DNA of 64,000 nt from an uncultured Pseudomonadota bacterium (GTDB lineage: Bacteria > Pseudomonadota > Gammaproteobacteria > Burkholderiales > Methylophilaceae), in NCBI GenBank assembly GCA_903876765.1, contig CAIRBH010000022.1, positions 26,630 through 90,629 on the forward strand, given 5' to 3'. Under the pieces are notes generated by a model, which saw only the letters and a list, made by a program, of their open reading frames with translations, was not told the DNA's origin and did no database searches. Shown piece after piece: positions 48,721 to 58,675 of the stretch. Numbering within the stretch: position 1 is the first letter of the stretch; each line of letters begins with the position of its first letter. A program made the position numbers and the translations under genes.

Positions 48721-49338
48721 TTAATGTCTATCAACTTGCTGCATAAATGCCGCGATTTTAGCCGCATCTTTAATACCTTTGGCGGACTCTACACCGCCGC
48801 TCACATCCACCGCATAAGGGCTCACCTGACCAATGGCTAGTGCAACATTTTGCGCAGTGAGCCCACCAGCCAATATCACTGGCATAGCTAATTTTTTGGG
48901 GATTAAATGCCAATCAAACACCTGACCAGTTCCACCCATAACACCCTCAGTATAAGCATCTAGCAGTAAGGCCTTAGCTGCCGAAAAGTCTTCTGCGTAT
49001 TGTACCAAATTTGTGTCTGACTTCACCCTAATTGCTTTGATAAAAGGCTGTGAAAATGCAGCGCACTGTTGTGGCGTTTCATCCCCGTGAAACTGCAAAA
49101 GGTCTAATCTTACTTTAGCAAGCACTTCATGAATAAAACTAGGCTCAGCATTCACAAACAGACCTACTACGCTAACAAACGCGGGGATTTGGCTGCTAAT
49201 TGCTAGCGCTTGGCTGATGCTCACATGACGCGGGCTACCCTCATAAAAAACCAAGCCTATGGCGTCAGCGCCTAGCGCCACGGCATCTAAGGCATCTTGT
49301 ACGCGGGTAATACCGCAAATTTTAACTCTAACTCTCAA
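48721..49338 (-). CDS. trpF: Phosphoribosylanthranilate isomerase
   Basis: A 205-residue TIM barrel opening [34 protein letters not shown], with Cys7 in VKICGIT and Asp in [14 protein letters not shown]. It performs the Amadori rearrangement in tryptophan synthesis. It lies 55 nt from both truA upstream and trpB downstream. The rest of the trp pathway (trpE, G, D, C) is outside the window, the split arrangement of betaproteobacteria. Confidence 0.97.
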   Translation of the reverse strand: MRVRVKICGITRVQDALDAVALGADAIGLVFYEGSPRHVSISQALAISSQIPAFVSVVGLFVNAEPSFIHEVLAKVRLDLLQFHGDETPQQCAAFSQPFIKAIRVKSDTNLVQYAEDFSAAKALLLDAYTEGVMGGTGQVFDWHLIPKKLAMPVILAGGLTAQNVALAIGQVSPYAVDVSGGVESAKGIKDAAKIAAFMQQVDRH

Positions 49339-49392
49339 TAAATAACTTTCAAGGCAATGGCTGATTTTTAAGATTAGCCGTTATTGTAACGC

Positions 49393-50184
49393 TTAAATGA
49401 GCAGCGTTATGGATTTGCTTGCTGATTTAACGCTAGGTAAACCCCACTTTTGGTCATATTGAACCTCTGTTAAATATAAGCCATGCGGTGAAAAAGTCGG
49501 CGGCGCTAAATTTCTATCCCGCTGGGCGAGCAAGTCCTGCATATAAACTGGCGGATGAGCGCCTTTGCCTATATAGACCAACGCACCTATCATGTTGCGT
49601 ACTTGATGTTGCAAGAACGCATTGGCAGAAAAATCAAAAATAAAATACTGGTCGACTGCGCGCACTTGGGCTTTTTTTAAATGTCGAACCGCAGTCTTAG
49701 CTTGGCACTCAGACGCTCTAAATGCACTAAAATCATGCTCACCTAGCAAATAGCTGGCCGCTTCAGACATGGCCAATAAATCAAGCGGTAGATGAAACCA
49801 GCCCGCTTTTGTGGCCATCAGTGAGGATGAAACGGGGGCGTTATACAGCAAATATTGATAACTACGCTCATAAGCGGAAAATCTTGCATGAAATTCATCA
49901 CCCACCTCATGCGCCCATTCAACGCGAATAGTCGCAGGCAAAAAAGCATTGACACCGCGCACCCAGGCTGAAATCGGTCGCATACTCATGGTCTGAAAAT
50001 GAATGACTTGGCCAGTGGCATGTACCCCAGCATCTGTGCGGCCAGCGGCGTGTACTCTGACTGGGTGTTGCGCAATCTTAACAATGGCCAATTCTAGAGC
50101 ATCTTGCACCGTGCAAGCTGCAGGCTGGCTTTGCCAACCAGAGAAATTTGTCCCATCATAACTTAAGCCTAAGGCGATTTTCAT
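49393..50184 (-). CDS. truA: tRNA pseudouridine(38-40) synthase
   Basis: A 263-residue protein with MKIALGLSYDGTNFSGWQSQPAACTVQDALE and the catalytic Asp in VHAAGRTDAGVHATGQVIHF. It makes pseudouridine at 38-40 in tRNA anticodon arms. Its ATG overlaps the stop of the EcfT-like gene by 4 nt, so the two are translationally coupled. Confidence 0.97.
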   Translation of the reverse strand: MKIALGLSYDGTNFSGWQSQPAACTVQDALELAIVKIAQHPVRVHAAGRTDAGVHATGQVIHFQTMSMRPISAWVRGVNAFLPATIRVEWAHEVGDEFHARFSAYERSYQYLLYNAPVSSSLMATKAGWFHLPLDLLAMSEAASYLLGEHDFSAFRASECQAKTAVRHLKKAQVRAVDQYFIFDFSANAFLQHQVRNMIGALVYIGKGAHPPVYMQDLLAQRDRNLAPPTFSPHGLYLTEVQYDQKWGLPSVKSASKSITLLI

Positions 50185-50831
50185 AACATTAATTTAATGG
50201 ATATTAAATGATCAGGCATGCTTAAGACTAACAAACAAAGCATGATAGTAGTGATCATGGCATAGTCTAAACGTCTAAAAGGCGGTTGCTGCAAGGCAAT
50301 GATTTTGTTGATAGTTAATTCATTTTCGGCAATATTCAGGTCATCTAAGTCATAGAAGTTGAGCTTTAATGCATTTTTATGTGCCAGCTCATCTACATAG
50401 TCCAAGGTTAGCAATAATCTTACGGCAAATTGTTGAACATTAAACCCTATATAGTGTAGTGGCCACAGCAATATATATAAGCCCGCTATTAATTCTTCTT
50501 TTGAACTAGTGGCAAATAATATGCTGATACTGGCTAAAGCAATTAACAGCCTAGTTATTTGCAAAAGGCCTAATGCCAAGCCTTCATAGCTGGGGGCAAA
50601 TGTGAGCGGAAAGCCTGCAATATACTCGCCCGGCGTGGCAAAAGCATAGATCATGAATATAGAAATAAATAGCCAGCGCATACGCTTAACAGCAGGTAAA
50701 AAATTTGCACTATGCAGTCTCAGGGCAAACAGGCTGACAAAAATACATAACAGCCCTATAGCTTGACGACCCAAAAAATTCATGAGCACTAAGATGAATA
50801 TAAACAATAGTATTTTTACAAATGGGTGCAT
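50181..50831 (-). CDS. CbiQ/EcfT-like membrane protein (orphan ECF transporter T component)
   Basis: A 216-residue membrane protein with several hydrophobic helices (ILLFIFILVLMNFLGRQAIGLL; WLFISIFMIYAFATPGE; ITRLLIALASISILFATSSKEELIAGLYILLWPLHYIG). The RLLIALASISILFATSSKEELIAGL segment resembles EcfT/CbiQ transmembrane components. The Ala-Arg-Gly coupling motifs expected for contact with ATPases are not obvious. No EcfA ATPase or substrate-binding S component is nearby. It overlaps truA by 4 nt. Family call is moderate; substrate unknown. Confidence 0.6.
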   Translation of the reverse strand: MHPFVKILLFIFILVLMNFLGRQAIGLLCIFVSLFALRLHSANFLPAVKRMRWLFISIFMIYAFATPGEYIAGFPLTFAPSYEGLALGLLQITRLLIALASISILFATSSKEELIAGLYILLWPLHYIGFNVQQFAVRLLLTLDYVDELAHKNALKLNFYDLDDLNIAENELTINKIIALQQPPFRRLDYAMITTIMLCLLVLSMPDHLISIKLML

Positions 50832-50861
50832 GTATTTGAAATAGTGATAATTGAAATTAAA

Positions 50862-50884
50862 AAGCCGAGCTTCAAGCTCGGCTT
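50862..50884 (-). terminator. Terminator of fimV
   Basis: The stem AAGCCGAG/CTCGGCTT with a short loop is followed on the - strand by TTTTAATTTC. It begins about 18 nt past the fimV stop and lies upstream of the EcfT-like gene. Confidence 0.75.
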
Positions 50885-50901
50885 AGCTAAGCTTACAGCA
50901 A

Positions 50902-52959
50902 TTAAGCTAAGCTATCCAACAACTGTTTTGCCCGCAACTTTTGCTGGTCACCACCTTCTTTAACAACTTCTTCTAGCAATTCACGCGCTCCTTCTTTGTC
51001 GCCCATATCGATGTAGGCAGAAACCAACTCGAGCTTCACTTCAATCTCAGGAGAGTCTGCTATGACTTTTTTGGCTTTCGCGGTACTGACTTTTTTTGGC
51101 TTATCTGGGGAGGCTGCAACCAATTCACTCTCAGTATCTTGTAAGTCAAAGCTGATAGATGATAAATCAAATCTATTGGCCTCTAAGTCTGAAGTCTCAG
51201 GCACTGCATCCACAGTATTAATAATAGTGGTCTTTATCTGTGGCAAATCTGAGGGCAACGCTGGGGCAGCTTCAGGCACGAGTAACTCTGTAGAATTTTC
51301 GGCAGATAGACTAGCGGCATCTGTAGAAAAATCTAAATTAAGGTCTATTTTATCTATGGCATTTTCAGCCAACGCTTCCACTGTTTCATTTTCATCATTC
51401 ACTGTTAGTATTGATTCTAGTGAATTTAATGATTCCGCTGCTGCAGTTGTAAGTTCTAAATTGCTATTCTGTAGAACATCCTCAGATGCATCAGTAAATA
51501 GGAATTCAGCCTCGGGCAAACGCTTGCTTAAGTCAGTGTTTTTTACATCCTGCAAAGCATCTTCTTGCTGAATATCGTTAGCCAATGGAGCAACTGGTTC
51601 TGGGTTGTATTGATTTTCTTTACGAGCATCTAATGATTTTTTGCGATTCTTGCGTAAAAATAGCCAAACCGCCCCCAACAACAGTGCGGCCAATGCGCCA
51701 GTGAGAACCGCGGCATTCGTTAGTCCATCTAGCACACTTGTCTCAACAGTAGGTTTTGCCGAATTTGCACCATCAGCTTTAGCATTTTTTTGCAAATCTG
51801 CAATTGACTGATTTTTCATAGCCAATAATTTTTTCATATCCTGAATTTGCTTTTCTAAGGCTAAAGTGCGCTCATTGGCTTCTTTAAGGGTATTTTCTCG
51901 GGCGGTGGCTTCTTCTTTCAAAGCCGTTATTTTATCGTCAGCAGCTTTATCTGAGGCTTTTTCGCCAGTAGAAAGTTTAAGCACGTCTTGTGAAACTTGT
52001 TTAGCTGTTGCGGCTTTATCACTACTGGTAGAAATGTCGCCAGATGATGATTGATTTTGTTCTTTTTCTGCACTTGGCGAGGCAATCACAGCAGAACTTG
52101 CCAGCTGGCTTCGGTAGCTATGCCAATTAGCCGCGTGCAATTTCACCAATTTCCTAGCTTGTTGTGTGCTCACAGCATTCAGGCTGTCTTTAGCAGGCAC
52201 TTTAATAATCTGCCCCACTTTTAGGCGGTTCATATTGCCATCAATAAATGCCGTTTTATTGTATTCATACAAGCCGAGCAATATTTGATCCAAACTCAGC
52301 TCTTCAAGCTGCAATTGTTTAGCCAGTGCAGTTAAGTTATCACCCGCCTTGGTCTTAATGACTTGTGCGGCATCAGCGTTGCTGTCCTGTGGGGTAGCGG
52401 CAGTTGATTTTTTTATTTTATGGGTGCTAGGTTTTACGCTAGGTTGCACATTTGCAGCTGCGCTATCATCTACATTAGCGTCTGAGCTAGCTGCAAGGCT
52501 AGGCAAACTTTCTGTAGTTTGAGCTGACGTTGTATCTACAGCACTCTCAGTGGTTTTATCTTTAGGCGGATCTAACAGCACAGTATACTCACGCTGCAAT
52601 CTGCCTGTGGCCCAGTCTAGCTGGATTAACACATCTAAATACGGGTCGTTAATTGCTTGACTAGAGCTTAATTTTAACATGGGCAAGCCGCCTGCATTTT
52701 TTGCAAGCTCTAGTTTAAGGCTGTTATGAATAGCAAGGCGCTCTATGCCTTGCGCGGCATAAGCTTCTTCACTGGCAATAGAGGCAACTAAGCTTGCTAA
52801 CTCATCAGAACTTACGGCTAATAATTCAACCTCAGCTACTAGCGGTTCACCCAAGCTAGAGCTTACATCTAGCCGGCCTAAGCCAGCCGCCTGACTATAA
52901 AATGACATGAGCAACAAGCTCACAGCCAAACAAATTTGCATTATTTTAAATGTACGCAC
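50902..52959 (-). CDS. fimV: FimV/HubP family polar landmark protein
   Basis: A 685-residue protein: signal peptide (LAVSLLLMSFYSQAAG), the FimV N-terminal region (LGRLDVSSSLGEPLVAEVELLAVSSDEL), a LysM peptidoglycan-binding domain (about 200-255, TKAGDNLTALAKQLQLEELS...), a coiled coil (ALKEEATARENTLKEANERTLALEKQIQDMKKLL), one membrane helix (LTGALAALLLGAVWLFL), a long acidic cytoplasmic stretch, and the C-terminal FimV domain (KLELVSAYIDMGDKEGARELLEEVVKEG). Relatives organise the pole, type IV pili and chemotaxis. The asd-fimV-truA order is conserved. The large + strand ORF inside reflects low-complexity sequence. Confidence 0.93.
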   Translation of the reverse strand: MRTFKIMQICLAVSLLLMSFYSQAAGLGRLDVSSSLGEPLVAEVELLAVSSDELASLVASIASEEAYAAQGIERLAIHNSLKLELAKNAGGLPMLKLSSSQAINDPYLDVLIQLDWATGRLQREYTVLLDPPKDKTTESAVDTTSAQTTESLPSLAASSDANVDDSAAANVQPSVKPSTHKIKKSTAATPQDSNADAAQVIKTKAGDNLTALAKQLQLEELSLDQILLGLYEYNKTAFIDGNMNRLKVGQIIKVPAKDSLNAVSTQQARKLVKLHAANWHSYRSQLASSAVIASPSAEKEQNQSSSGDISTSSDKAATAKQVSQDVLKLSTGEKASDKAADDKITALKEEATARENTLKEANERTLALEKQIQDMKKLLAMKNQSIADLQKNAKADGANSAKPTVETSVLDGLTNAAVLTGALAALLLGAVWLFLRKNRKKSLDARKENQYNPEPVAPLANDIQQEDALQDVKNTDLSKRLPEAEFLFTDASEDVLQNSNLELTTAAAESLNSLESILTVNDENETVEALAENAIDKIDLNLDFSTDAASLSAENSTELLVPEAAPALPSDLPQIKTTIINTVDAVPETSDLEANRFDLSSISFDLQDTESELVAASPDKPKKVSTAKAKKVIADSPEIEVKLELVSAYIDMGDKEGARELLEEVVKEGGDQQKLRAKQLLDSLA

Positions 52960-53164
52960 ACATAACCTTTAATAAGACTTAATCTAATCATGTCAAAATA
53001 ACATCAAATAATTAGCGATGCAAGCTGACGACATTTTATTATGTTTAACTACAAACCATTAGTCTGTAACAAATAACCACTTTTAAGTTTAAGTAATTTT
53101 TGCTAACAAATCATTTCTAGCTGACCATTTCCAGCTAAGCTTTGCCAGCAAACCTTAAGTCAAG

Positions 53165-54277
53165 CTAGTTTTCAATCAAAATTCGTAACATACGCCTAAG
53201 CGGCTCGGCTGCTCCCCAAAGCAGTTGGTCACCCACAGTGAAAGCTGATAAATAATCATCACCCATACTCAGCTTACGCAAGCGCCCGACTGGTGTACTT
53301 AAAGTGCCAGTAACCGCGGCAGGCGTCAAATCATGCATACTCGCCTCACGTTCATTGGGCACTACTTTTGCCCACTGATTAGCCTCAGCTAACATTTGGT
53401 TAATTTCATCTAAGGGTACATTTTTGGTCAATTTAATAGTCAAGGCTTGGCTATGGCAGCGCATCGCCCCAATACGCACACAAAGCCCATCAATCAAAAT
53501 AGGGTTGGCTTGGCGACCTAAAATTTTATTGGTTTCTACAGCGCCTTTCCATTCTTCTTTGCTTTGTCCATTGCCTAAGTCTTTATCTATCCAAGGAATT
53601 AAGCTGCCAGCCAATGGCACACCAAACTGTGAAGTAGGGAATTTTTCATCGCGCAAAGTGCCAGCGACAGTGCGATCAATGTCTAAAATAGCCGAAGCGG
53701 GGTCAGCCAATAAATCGCTCGCGGCAAAATGGGCCTCGCCCATTTGCTTGAGTAGTTCACGCATATTTTGCGCCCCAGCGCCCGAAGCTGCTTGATAAGT
53801 CATAGCAGTCACCCATTGCACTAAATCCGCTTTAAATAAGCCGTTTAAGGCCATCAACATCAATGAAACCGTGCAGTTACCGCCCACCCAGTTTTTATTA
53901 CCTTGCACATAAGCATCTTGAATTACTTGCATATTGACTGGGTCAAGAATAATCACCGCGTCATTTTCCATACGCAAGGTGGAGGCAGCGTCTATCCAAT
54001 GACCTTGCCAGCCATCTGCGCGTAATTTAGGAAAAATCTCACTGGTGTAATCGCCACCCTGACAAGAAATAATCGCATCCATGGTTTTTAAATCTGCAAT
54101 ATTATTTGCATCTTTAAGCGGCGCGGAGTCTTTGCCCACATACGGGGCTGCCAACCCGACTTGTGAGGTCGTGAAAAATTGCGGCTCGATTAGCGCGAAA
54201 TCATTTTCTTCTATCATGCGTTGCATGAGCACAGAGCCCACCATGCCACGCCAACCGACAAAACCTACTTTTAACAT
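53165..54277 (-). CDS. asd: Aspartate-semialdehyde dehydrogenase
   Basis: A 370-residue enzyme: [18 protein letters not shown] at the N-terminus (NADP loop) and the catalytic cysteine in [16 protein letters not shown]. It reduces aspartyl phosphate to the semialdehyde used for Lys/diaminopimelate, Thr and Met. The 205-nt gap to fimV downstream holds no ORF I would support. Confidence 0.98.
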   Translation of the reverse strand: MLKVGFVGWRGMVGSVLMQRMIEENDFALIEPQFFTTSQVGLAAPYVGKDSAPLKDANNIADLKTMDAIISCQGGDYTSEIFPKLRADGWQGHWIDAASTLRMENDAVIILDPVNMQVIQDAYVQGNKNWVGGNCTVSLMLMALNGLFKADLVQWVTAMTYQAASGAGAQNMRELLKQMGEAHFAASDLLADPASAILDIDRTVAGTLRDEKFPTSQFGVPLAGSLIPWIDKDLGNGQSKEEWKGAVETNKILGRQANPILIDGLCVRIGAMRCHSQALTIKLTKNVPLDEINQMLAEANQWAKVVPNEREASMHDLTPAAVTGTLSTPVGRLRKLSMGDDYLSAFTVGDQLLWGAAEPLRRMLRILIEN

Positions 54278-54303
54278 TTTTGATCCAATATCAACAACTA
54301 CTG

Positions 54304-54423
54304 TTATTTCGCTGATTTTTGTACAGCTTCACCAGCTTTTTCAAGGTCTTTACCTACACCGTTGATGGTGTTGCAAGCGGCTAGCATCAACACCACCGCC
54401 ATACACATAAAATATTTTGCCAT
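54304..54423 (-). CDS. Entericidin A/B family lipoprotein (39 aa)
   Basis: It is too short for the ORF track. The - strand reads [39 protein letters not shown]. The hydrophobic stretch ends in the lipobox LAAC, with Cys17 as the lipidated residue; ACNTxxGVGxDxxxxGxA is the entericidin pattern. E. coli EcnA/EcnB are a small-lipoprotein pair linked to stationary-phase lysis. Only one copy is seen here, between leuB and asd, so a toxin/antidote role is not supported by the context. Confidence 0.85.
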   Translation of the reverse strand: MAKYFMCMAVVLMLAACNTINGVGKDLEKAGEAVQKSAK

Positions 54424-54449
54424 AAGTCCACCTGATTAATTGTATAAAA

Positions 54450-55535
54450 TTACATAGCAGCGACGATTTGATCACCCATCTCAGAGCATGATACACGTTT
54501 CATGCCTGCTTCGTAGATGTCACCCGTACGATAACCTGCCGCCAATACTTTTTTAATCGCATTTTCAATACGCACCGCTGCCGCTTCGTTATCAAAGGTA
54601 TAACGCAACATCATCGCGGCAGACAATATCGTCGCAATAGGGTTAGCTAAGTTTTTACCTGCAATGTCTGGCGCTGAGCCGTGTGATGGCTCATACAAGC
54701 CTTTTTTCGTCTCATTAAGTGAAGCCGAAGCCAGCATGCCAATAGAACCCGTTAACATAGAAGCCTCGTCTGACAAGATGTCGCCAAAAATGTTACCAGT
54801 TACCATCACGTCAAATTGTTTGGGGTTGCGAATTAACTGCATCGCCGCGTTATCCACGTACATGTGGCTCAATTCCACTTCTGGATATTCTTTTGCCACA
54901 TCAATCACGATTTCTTTCCAGAACTCAGTGGTTTCAAGTACGTTGGCCTTATCTACTGAACAAAGTTTTGCTTTCTGACCATGTTTTCGGCGCTTCATAG
55001 CAATATCAAAGGCCACGTGTGCAATACGACGCACTTCAGATTCGCTATAGACCATGGTATTAAAGCCTTCTCGCTCTCCGCTTTCGTTGATGCGCATACC
55101 GCGTGGTTGACCAAAATAGACGTCACCTGTCAGTTCGCGCACTATCATAATGTCCAACCCTGCTACTACTTCTGGTTTTAGCGTAGAAGCATTCGCTAAT
55201 TCTGGGTACAACACCGCTGGTCGCAAGTTTGCGAACAACCCTAAGTCTTTACGAATGCCCAACAAACCGCGCTCTGGGCGTAATGGACGGTCTAAATTGT
55301 CATATTGAGGGCCGCCAACCGCACCCAGCAATACCGCATCAGCCGCACGGCAGATTGTTTGGGTAAATTCTGGGTATGGATGCCCGTATTGGTCATAAGC
55401 CTGCCCGCCCAAAGGCGCCTCGGTAAACTCCATGGCCATGCCTTCATTTTTCAATACATCTAACACACGCAAAGCTTGTGTGATAATTTCTGGGCCTATG
55501 CCATCACCAGGTAATACTGCGATTTTCATTGTCAT
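54450..55535 (-). CDS. leuB: 3-isopropylmalate dehydrogenase
   Basis: A 361-residue beta-decarboxylating dehydrogenase: [45 protein letters not shown], and the metal/substrate region [12 protein letters not shown]. It oxidises 3-isopropylmalate in leucine synthesis and, with citramalate-derived 3-methylmalate, can serve isoleucine synthesis. AAGGA precedes the first ATG. Confidence 0.97.
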   Translation of the reverse strand: MTMKIAVLPGDGIGPEIITQALRVLDVLKNEGMAMEFTEAPLGGQAYDQYGHPYPEFTQTICRAADAVLLGAVGGPQYDNLDRPLRPERGLLGIRKDLGLFANLRPAVLYPELANASTLKPEVVAGLDIMIVRELTGDVYFGQPRGMRINESGEREGFNTMVYSESEVRRIAHVAFDIAMKRRKHGQKAKLCSVDKANVLETTEFWKEIVIDVAKEYPEVELSHMYVDNAAMQLIRNPKQFDVMVTGNIFGDILSDEASMLTGSIGMLASASLNETKKGLYEPSHGSAPDIAGKNLANPIATILSAAMMLRYTFDNEAAAVRIENAIKKVLAAGYRTGDIYEAGMKRVSCSEMGDQIVAAM

Positions 55536-55596
55536 GTTAATTTCCTTTAAATTCTAATATTTTTTACGGTATTTTCTGCCTGAAGTCAGCTCAGGA

Positions 55597-56235
55597 TTAC
55601 GCAAACAACCAAGGTTGAGCGACTTTATGTTTAGCTTCAAACGCTTTGATTTTGTCGGCATGTAACAGCGTTAAGCCAATTTCGTCTAAACCATTTAATA
55701 AGTTATGTTTTGAGGTCGGATGTATGTCAAAGGTAAAGGTCTCACCACAAGGCAAAGTCACCGTTTGTGAAGGCAAATCGACGTTTAAACGGTAGCCTTC
55801 TGTTGCTAAACACGCTTTAAAAAGTTTGTCGACCACTTCATGGCTCGCCACTATCGGCAACATGCCGTTTTTATAGCAATTATTAAAGAAAATATCAGCG
55901 TAACTAGGCGCAATAATCACGCGAAAGCCGTAATCTTCAATCGCCCAAGGCGCATGCTCACGGCTAGAGCCGCAACCAAAATTCTCACGGGCGAGCATGA
56001 TTTGTGCGCCTTGGTAGCGCGGTTGATTAAGCACAAAATCAGCATTCAACGGCCGGTGAGTGCAATCCATGCCTGGCTCGCCATGGTCTTGATAGCGCCA
56101 TTCATCAAACAAATAAGGGCCAAAACCACTACGCTTAATACTTTTTAAAAATTGCTTGGGAATAATCGCATCGGTATCAATATTAGCGCGATCAATCGGG
56201 CAAGCTAAACCGTTTAATTGGGTAAATGCTTTCAT
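55597..56235 (-). CDS. leuD: 3-isopropylmalate dehydratase small subunit
   Basis: A 212-residue aconitase swivel-domain protein: [39 protein letters not shown], then [18 protein letters not shown], the substrate-binding loop. It forms the isomerase with LeuC. It is 39 nt after leuC and 61 nt before leuB. Confidence 0.97.
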   Translation of the reverse strand: MKAFTQLNGLACPIDRANIDTDAIIPKQFLKSIKRSGFGPYLFDEWRYQDHGEPGMDCTHRPLNADFVLNQPRYQGAQIMLARENFGCGSSREHAPWAIEDYGFRVIIAPSYADIFFNNCYKNGMLPIVASHEVVDKLFKACLATEGYRLNVDLPSQTVTLPCGETFTFDIHPTSKHNLLNGLDEIGLTLLHADKIKAFEAKHKVAQPWLFA

Positions 56236-56274
56236 ATGATTTGTATCCTAAAGTCTATTCTTTTTTGCCTAAAT

Positions 56275-57681
56275 TTAAACGCTACGCACATCAACAAAAT
56301 GGCCTGCAATCGCCGCGGCAACTGCCATGGCGGGGCTGACCAAATGTGTACGTCCGCCCTGCCCTTGGCGACCTTCAAAGTTACGGTTTGAGGTAGAGGC
56401 GCAACGCTCGCCTGGGCTGAGTCTGTCTGCGTTCATGGCTAAACACATGCTGCAACCTGGCTCGCGCCATTCAAAACCTGCCTCGATAAAAATTTTGTCT
56501 AAGCCTTCAGCTTCGGCCATGCGTTTAACCTGACCTGAACCTGGCACCACCATGGCTAATTGAATTGAACTAGCCACTTTTTTGCCTTTTGCTACCACTG
56601 CTGCTGCGCGTAAATCTTCTATGCGACTATTGGTGCACGAGCCGATAAAGATTTTATCTAACTTGATATCTTCAATAGGTGTGTTAGCAGTTAGGCCCAT
56701 GTATTTCAATGCGTTTTCAATGCTGGTGCGCTTGGTCGCATCATGTTCTTGTGCGGGGTCTGGCACACGTCCATTAATCGGCAGCACCTGCTCGGGCGAT
56801 GTGCCCCAAGTCACTTGGGGTGCAATTTCTGCACCTTTTAATTCAACTATGCTATCAAATACTGCATCGGCATCGGTTACCAAGGTGTTCCAATAGGCAA
56901 CGGCTTTATCCCAATCTGCGGCTTTTGGCGCGTATTGACGGCCTTTTAGGTATGCTGCTGTTTTCTCATCTGGCGCAATAATGCCAGCGCGCGCGCCAGC
57001 CTCAATCGCCATATTACAAATGGTCATGCGCCCTTCCATGCTTAATGCACTAATTACTTCGCCAGCAAACTCAATTGCAAAGCCATTACCACCCGCTGTG
57101 CCTATCTTACCAATCACCGCTAAGGCGACATCTTTAGCCGTTACGCCAACGCCAAGCTGGCCATTGACCAGCACCAACAGACGTTTAGATTTTTTGGCAA
57201 TTAAAGTTTGTGTCGCCATCACGTGTTCAACTTCTGAAGTACCAATACCGTGTGCCAAAGCACCGAACGCACCGTGGGTAGAGGTATGGCTATCACCACA
57301 GACGACGGTCATGCCTGGCAATGTGGTGCCATTTTCAGGGCCAATCACGTGAATAATACCTTGGTTGGCATGTTTGAACGGGAAGTAAACCAATGCGCCT
57401 GTTTCTTTAATATTGCTATCTAGCGTTTCTACTTGCAAACGAGAGATTGGGTCTTCTATGCCTTTTTCCCAATTTTTGGTCGGCGTATTATGGTCAGGGT
57501 TAGCAACAAGGGTGTCAGGTCGCCAAGGTTTGCGGCCAGCCAAACGCAAGCCTTCAAACGCTTGCGGGCTAGTCACTTCATGCACCAAGTGTCTATCAAT
57601 ATAAATTAAACAAGTGCCGTCAGCATCTTCATGCACCACGTGCGAATCCCATAATTTATCGTAAAGCGTTTTTCCCGCCAT
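56275..57681 (-). CDS. leuC: 3-isopropylmalate dehydratase large subunit
   Basis: A 468-residue aconitase-family protein with a 4Fe-4S cluster. Ligands lie in [28 protein letters not shown] and [12 protein letters not shown]. It isomerises 2- to 3-isopropylmalate with LeuD. Two ATGs are adjacent; the second (57681) is better spaced from AAGGAG. It is the first gene of leuC-leuD-leuB. The 196 nt to the divergent regulator gene presumably hold both promoters. Confidence 0.97.
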   Translation of the reverse strand: MAGKTLYDKLWDSHVVHEDADGTCLIYIDRHLVHEVTSPQAFEGLRLAGRKPWRPDTLVANPDHNTPTKNWEKGIEDPISRLQVETLDSNIKETGALVYFPFKHANQGIIHVIGPENGTTLPGMTVVCGDSHTSTHGAFGALAHGIGTSEVEHVMATQTLIAKKSKRLLVLVNGQLGVGVTAKDVALAVIGKIGTAGGNGFAIEFAGEVISALSMEGRMTICNMAIEAGARAGIIAPDEKTAAYLKGRQYAPKAADWDKAVAYWNTLVTDADAVFDSIVELKGAEIAPQVTWGTSPEQVLPINGRVPDPAQEHDATKRTSIENALKYMGLTANTPIEDIKLDKIFIGSCTNSRIEDLRAAAVVAKGKKVASSIQLAMVVPGSGQVKRMAEAEGLDKIFIEAGFEWREPGCSMCLAMNADRLSPGERCASTSNRNFEGRQGQGGRTHLVSPAMAVAAAIAGHFVDVRSV

Positions 57682-57877
57682 CATAGCTCCTTAAATTGCT
57701 GCCAACTCAAACAAAAACGCAAGCATACCTAACATTTAATACCCTGACAATGATATAGGTTATACTAGTATTAAGACTAACAGGCTAGCAATAAAAGTAG
57801 CTCCAAGACTCTTAATGCCCAAACAATAGCCCAATGACTATACCCCAATGCCAATAATCAAAGAAAAGTAAAACAAT

Positions 57878-58675
57878 ATGGATACAAGACGTAAAGAACT
57901 TGCTGAATTTTTACAAGCCTTGCGCCAACGAGGCGCGCCAGAAGAATTCGGCTTCCCCACTGGGGCGCGCAGGCGCACACAAGGTTTGCGGCGCGAAGAA
58001 GTGGCACAACTGGCTGGCATCAGCGCCACATGGTACACCTGGATAGAACAAGGACGCGAGGTGAATGTCTCGGCTGAAGCCTTAGAAAGACTCGCTAGCG
58101 CACTTAAACTGAGTAAGTCAGAACGTACTTATTTGTTTGACATGGCAGATAGACGCGACCCGCAAGCCCATATATTAGAAGCCGATTCCGCGCCAGAAAC
58201 GCTAATACAGATGCTGGCAAATATACAAATCCCCGCCTATATCATGGGTCGCACTTGGGATGTATTAGCATGGAACACGCCTGCTAGTGATTTGTTTACC
58301 GGTTGGTTAGATAAGCAAAATAATGACACGCGCCCTAATCTGCTGCGCTTTGTGTTTCAGCACCCAGACGCGCAAACATTTGTGGTGGATTGGGAAATGC
58401 GCGCAAGACGATTAGTTGCTGAATTTAGAGCCGATTGCCGCAGCCACCTAGAGGAGCCAGAACTCAAACGCTTAGTGAACGAACTATCAAAAGCCAACCC
58501 GCACTTTGAACGATTCTGGAAACAGCACGATGTATTAGAAAGACAAGGCGGCTTAAGAAAATTTATGCACCCAACACAGGGATTGATTAGTTATAGCCAA
58601 GTCACTTTAAGGCCAGTGGAGCAGGAGCAATTAAAACTCGTGCTCTTACAGCCAGACTTACTTGCCAATGAGTAA
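57878..58675 (+). CDS. XRE-type regulator with MmyB-like ligand-binding domain
   Basis: A 265-residue protein. An N-terminal helix-turn-helix (TQGLRREEVAQLAGISATWYTWIEQGREVNVSAEALERLASAL, about 33-75) is followed by the MmyB-type PAS-like domain (PAYIMGRTWDVLAWNTPASDLF; LRFVFQHPDAQTFVVDWEMRARRLVAEFRADC). Relatives are thought to bind fatty-acid-like ligands and often control a divergent oxidoreductase; here the divergent neighbour is leuC. Its 3' end overlaps the convergent cimA by 18 nt. Confidence 0.87.
   Translation: MDTRRKELAEFLQALRQRGAPEEFGFPTGARRRTQGLRREEVAQLAGISATWYTWIEQGREVNVSAEALERLASALKLSKSERTYLFDMADRRDPQAHILEADSAPETLIQMLANIQIPAYIMGRTWDVLAWNTPASDLFTGWLDKQNNDTRPNLLRFVFQHPDAQTFVVDWEMRARRLVAEFRADCRSHLEEPELKRLVNELSKANPHFERFWKQHDVLERQGGLRKFMHPTQGLISYSQVTLRPVEQEQLKLVLLQPDLLANE

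Noticed and set aside
51062-51571. 169-aa + strand ORF inside fimV
   Set aside because: It is antisense to the low-complexity acidic region of fimV; Ser/Ala/Val-rich translation with no domain, and fimV is complete on the other strand.
57838-58038. 66-aa - strand ORF over the start of the MmyB-type regulator
   Set aside because: Antisense to the well-supported helix-turn-helix region; no ribosome binding site or family resemblance.
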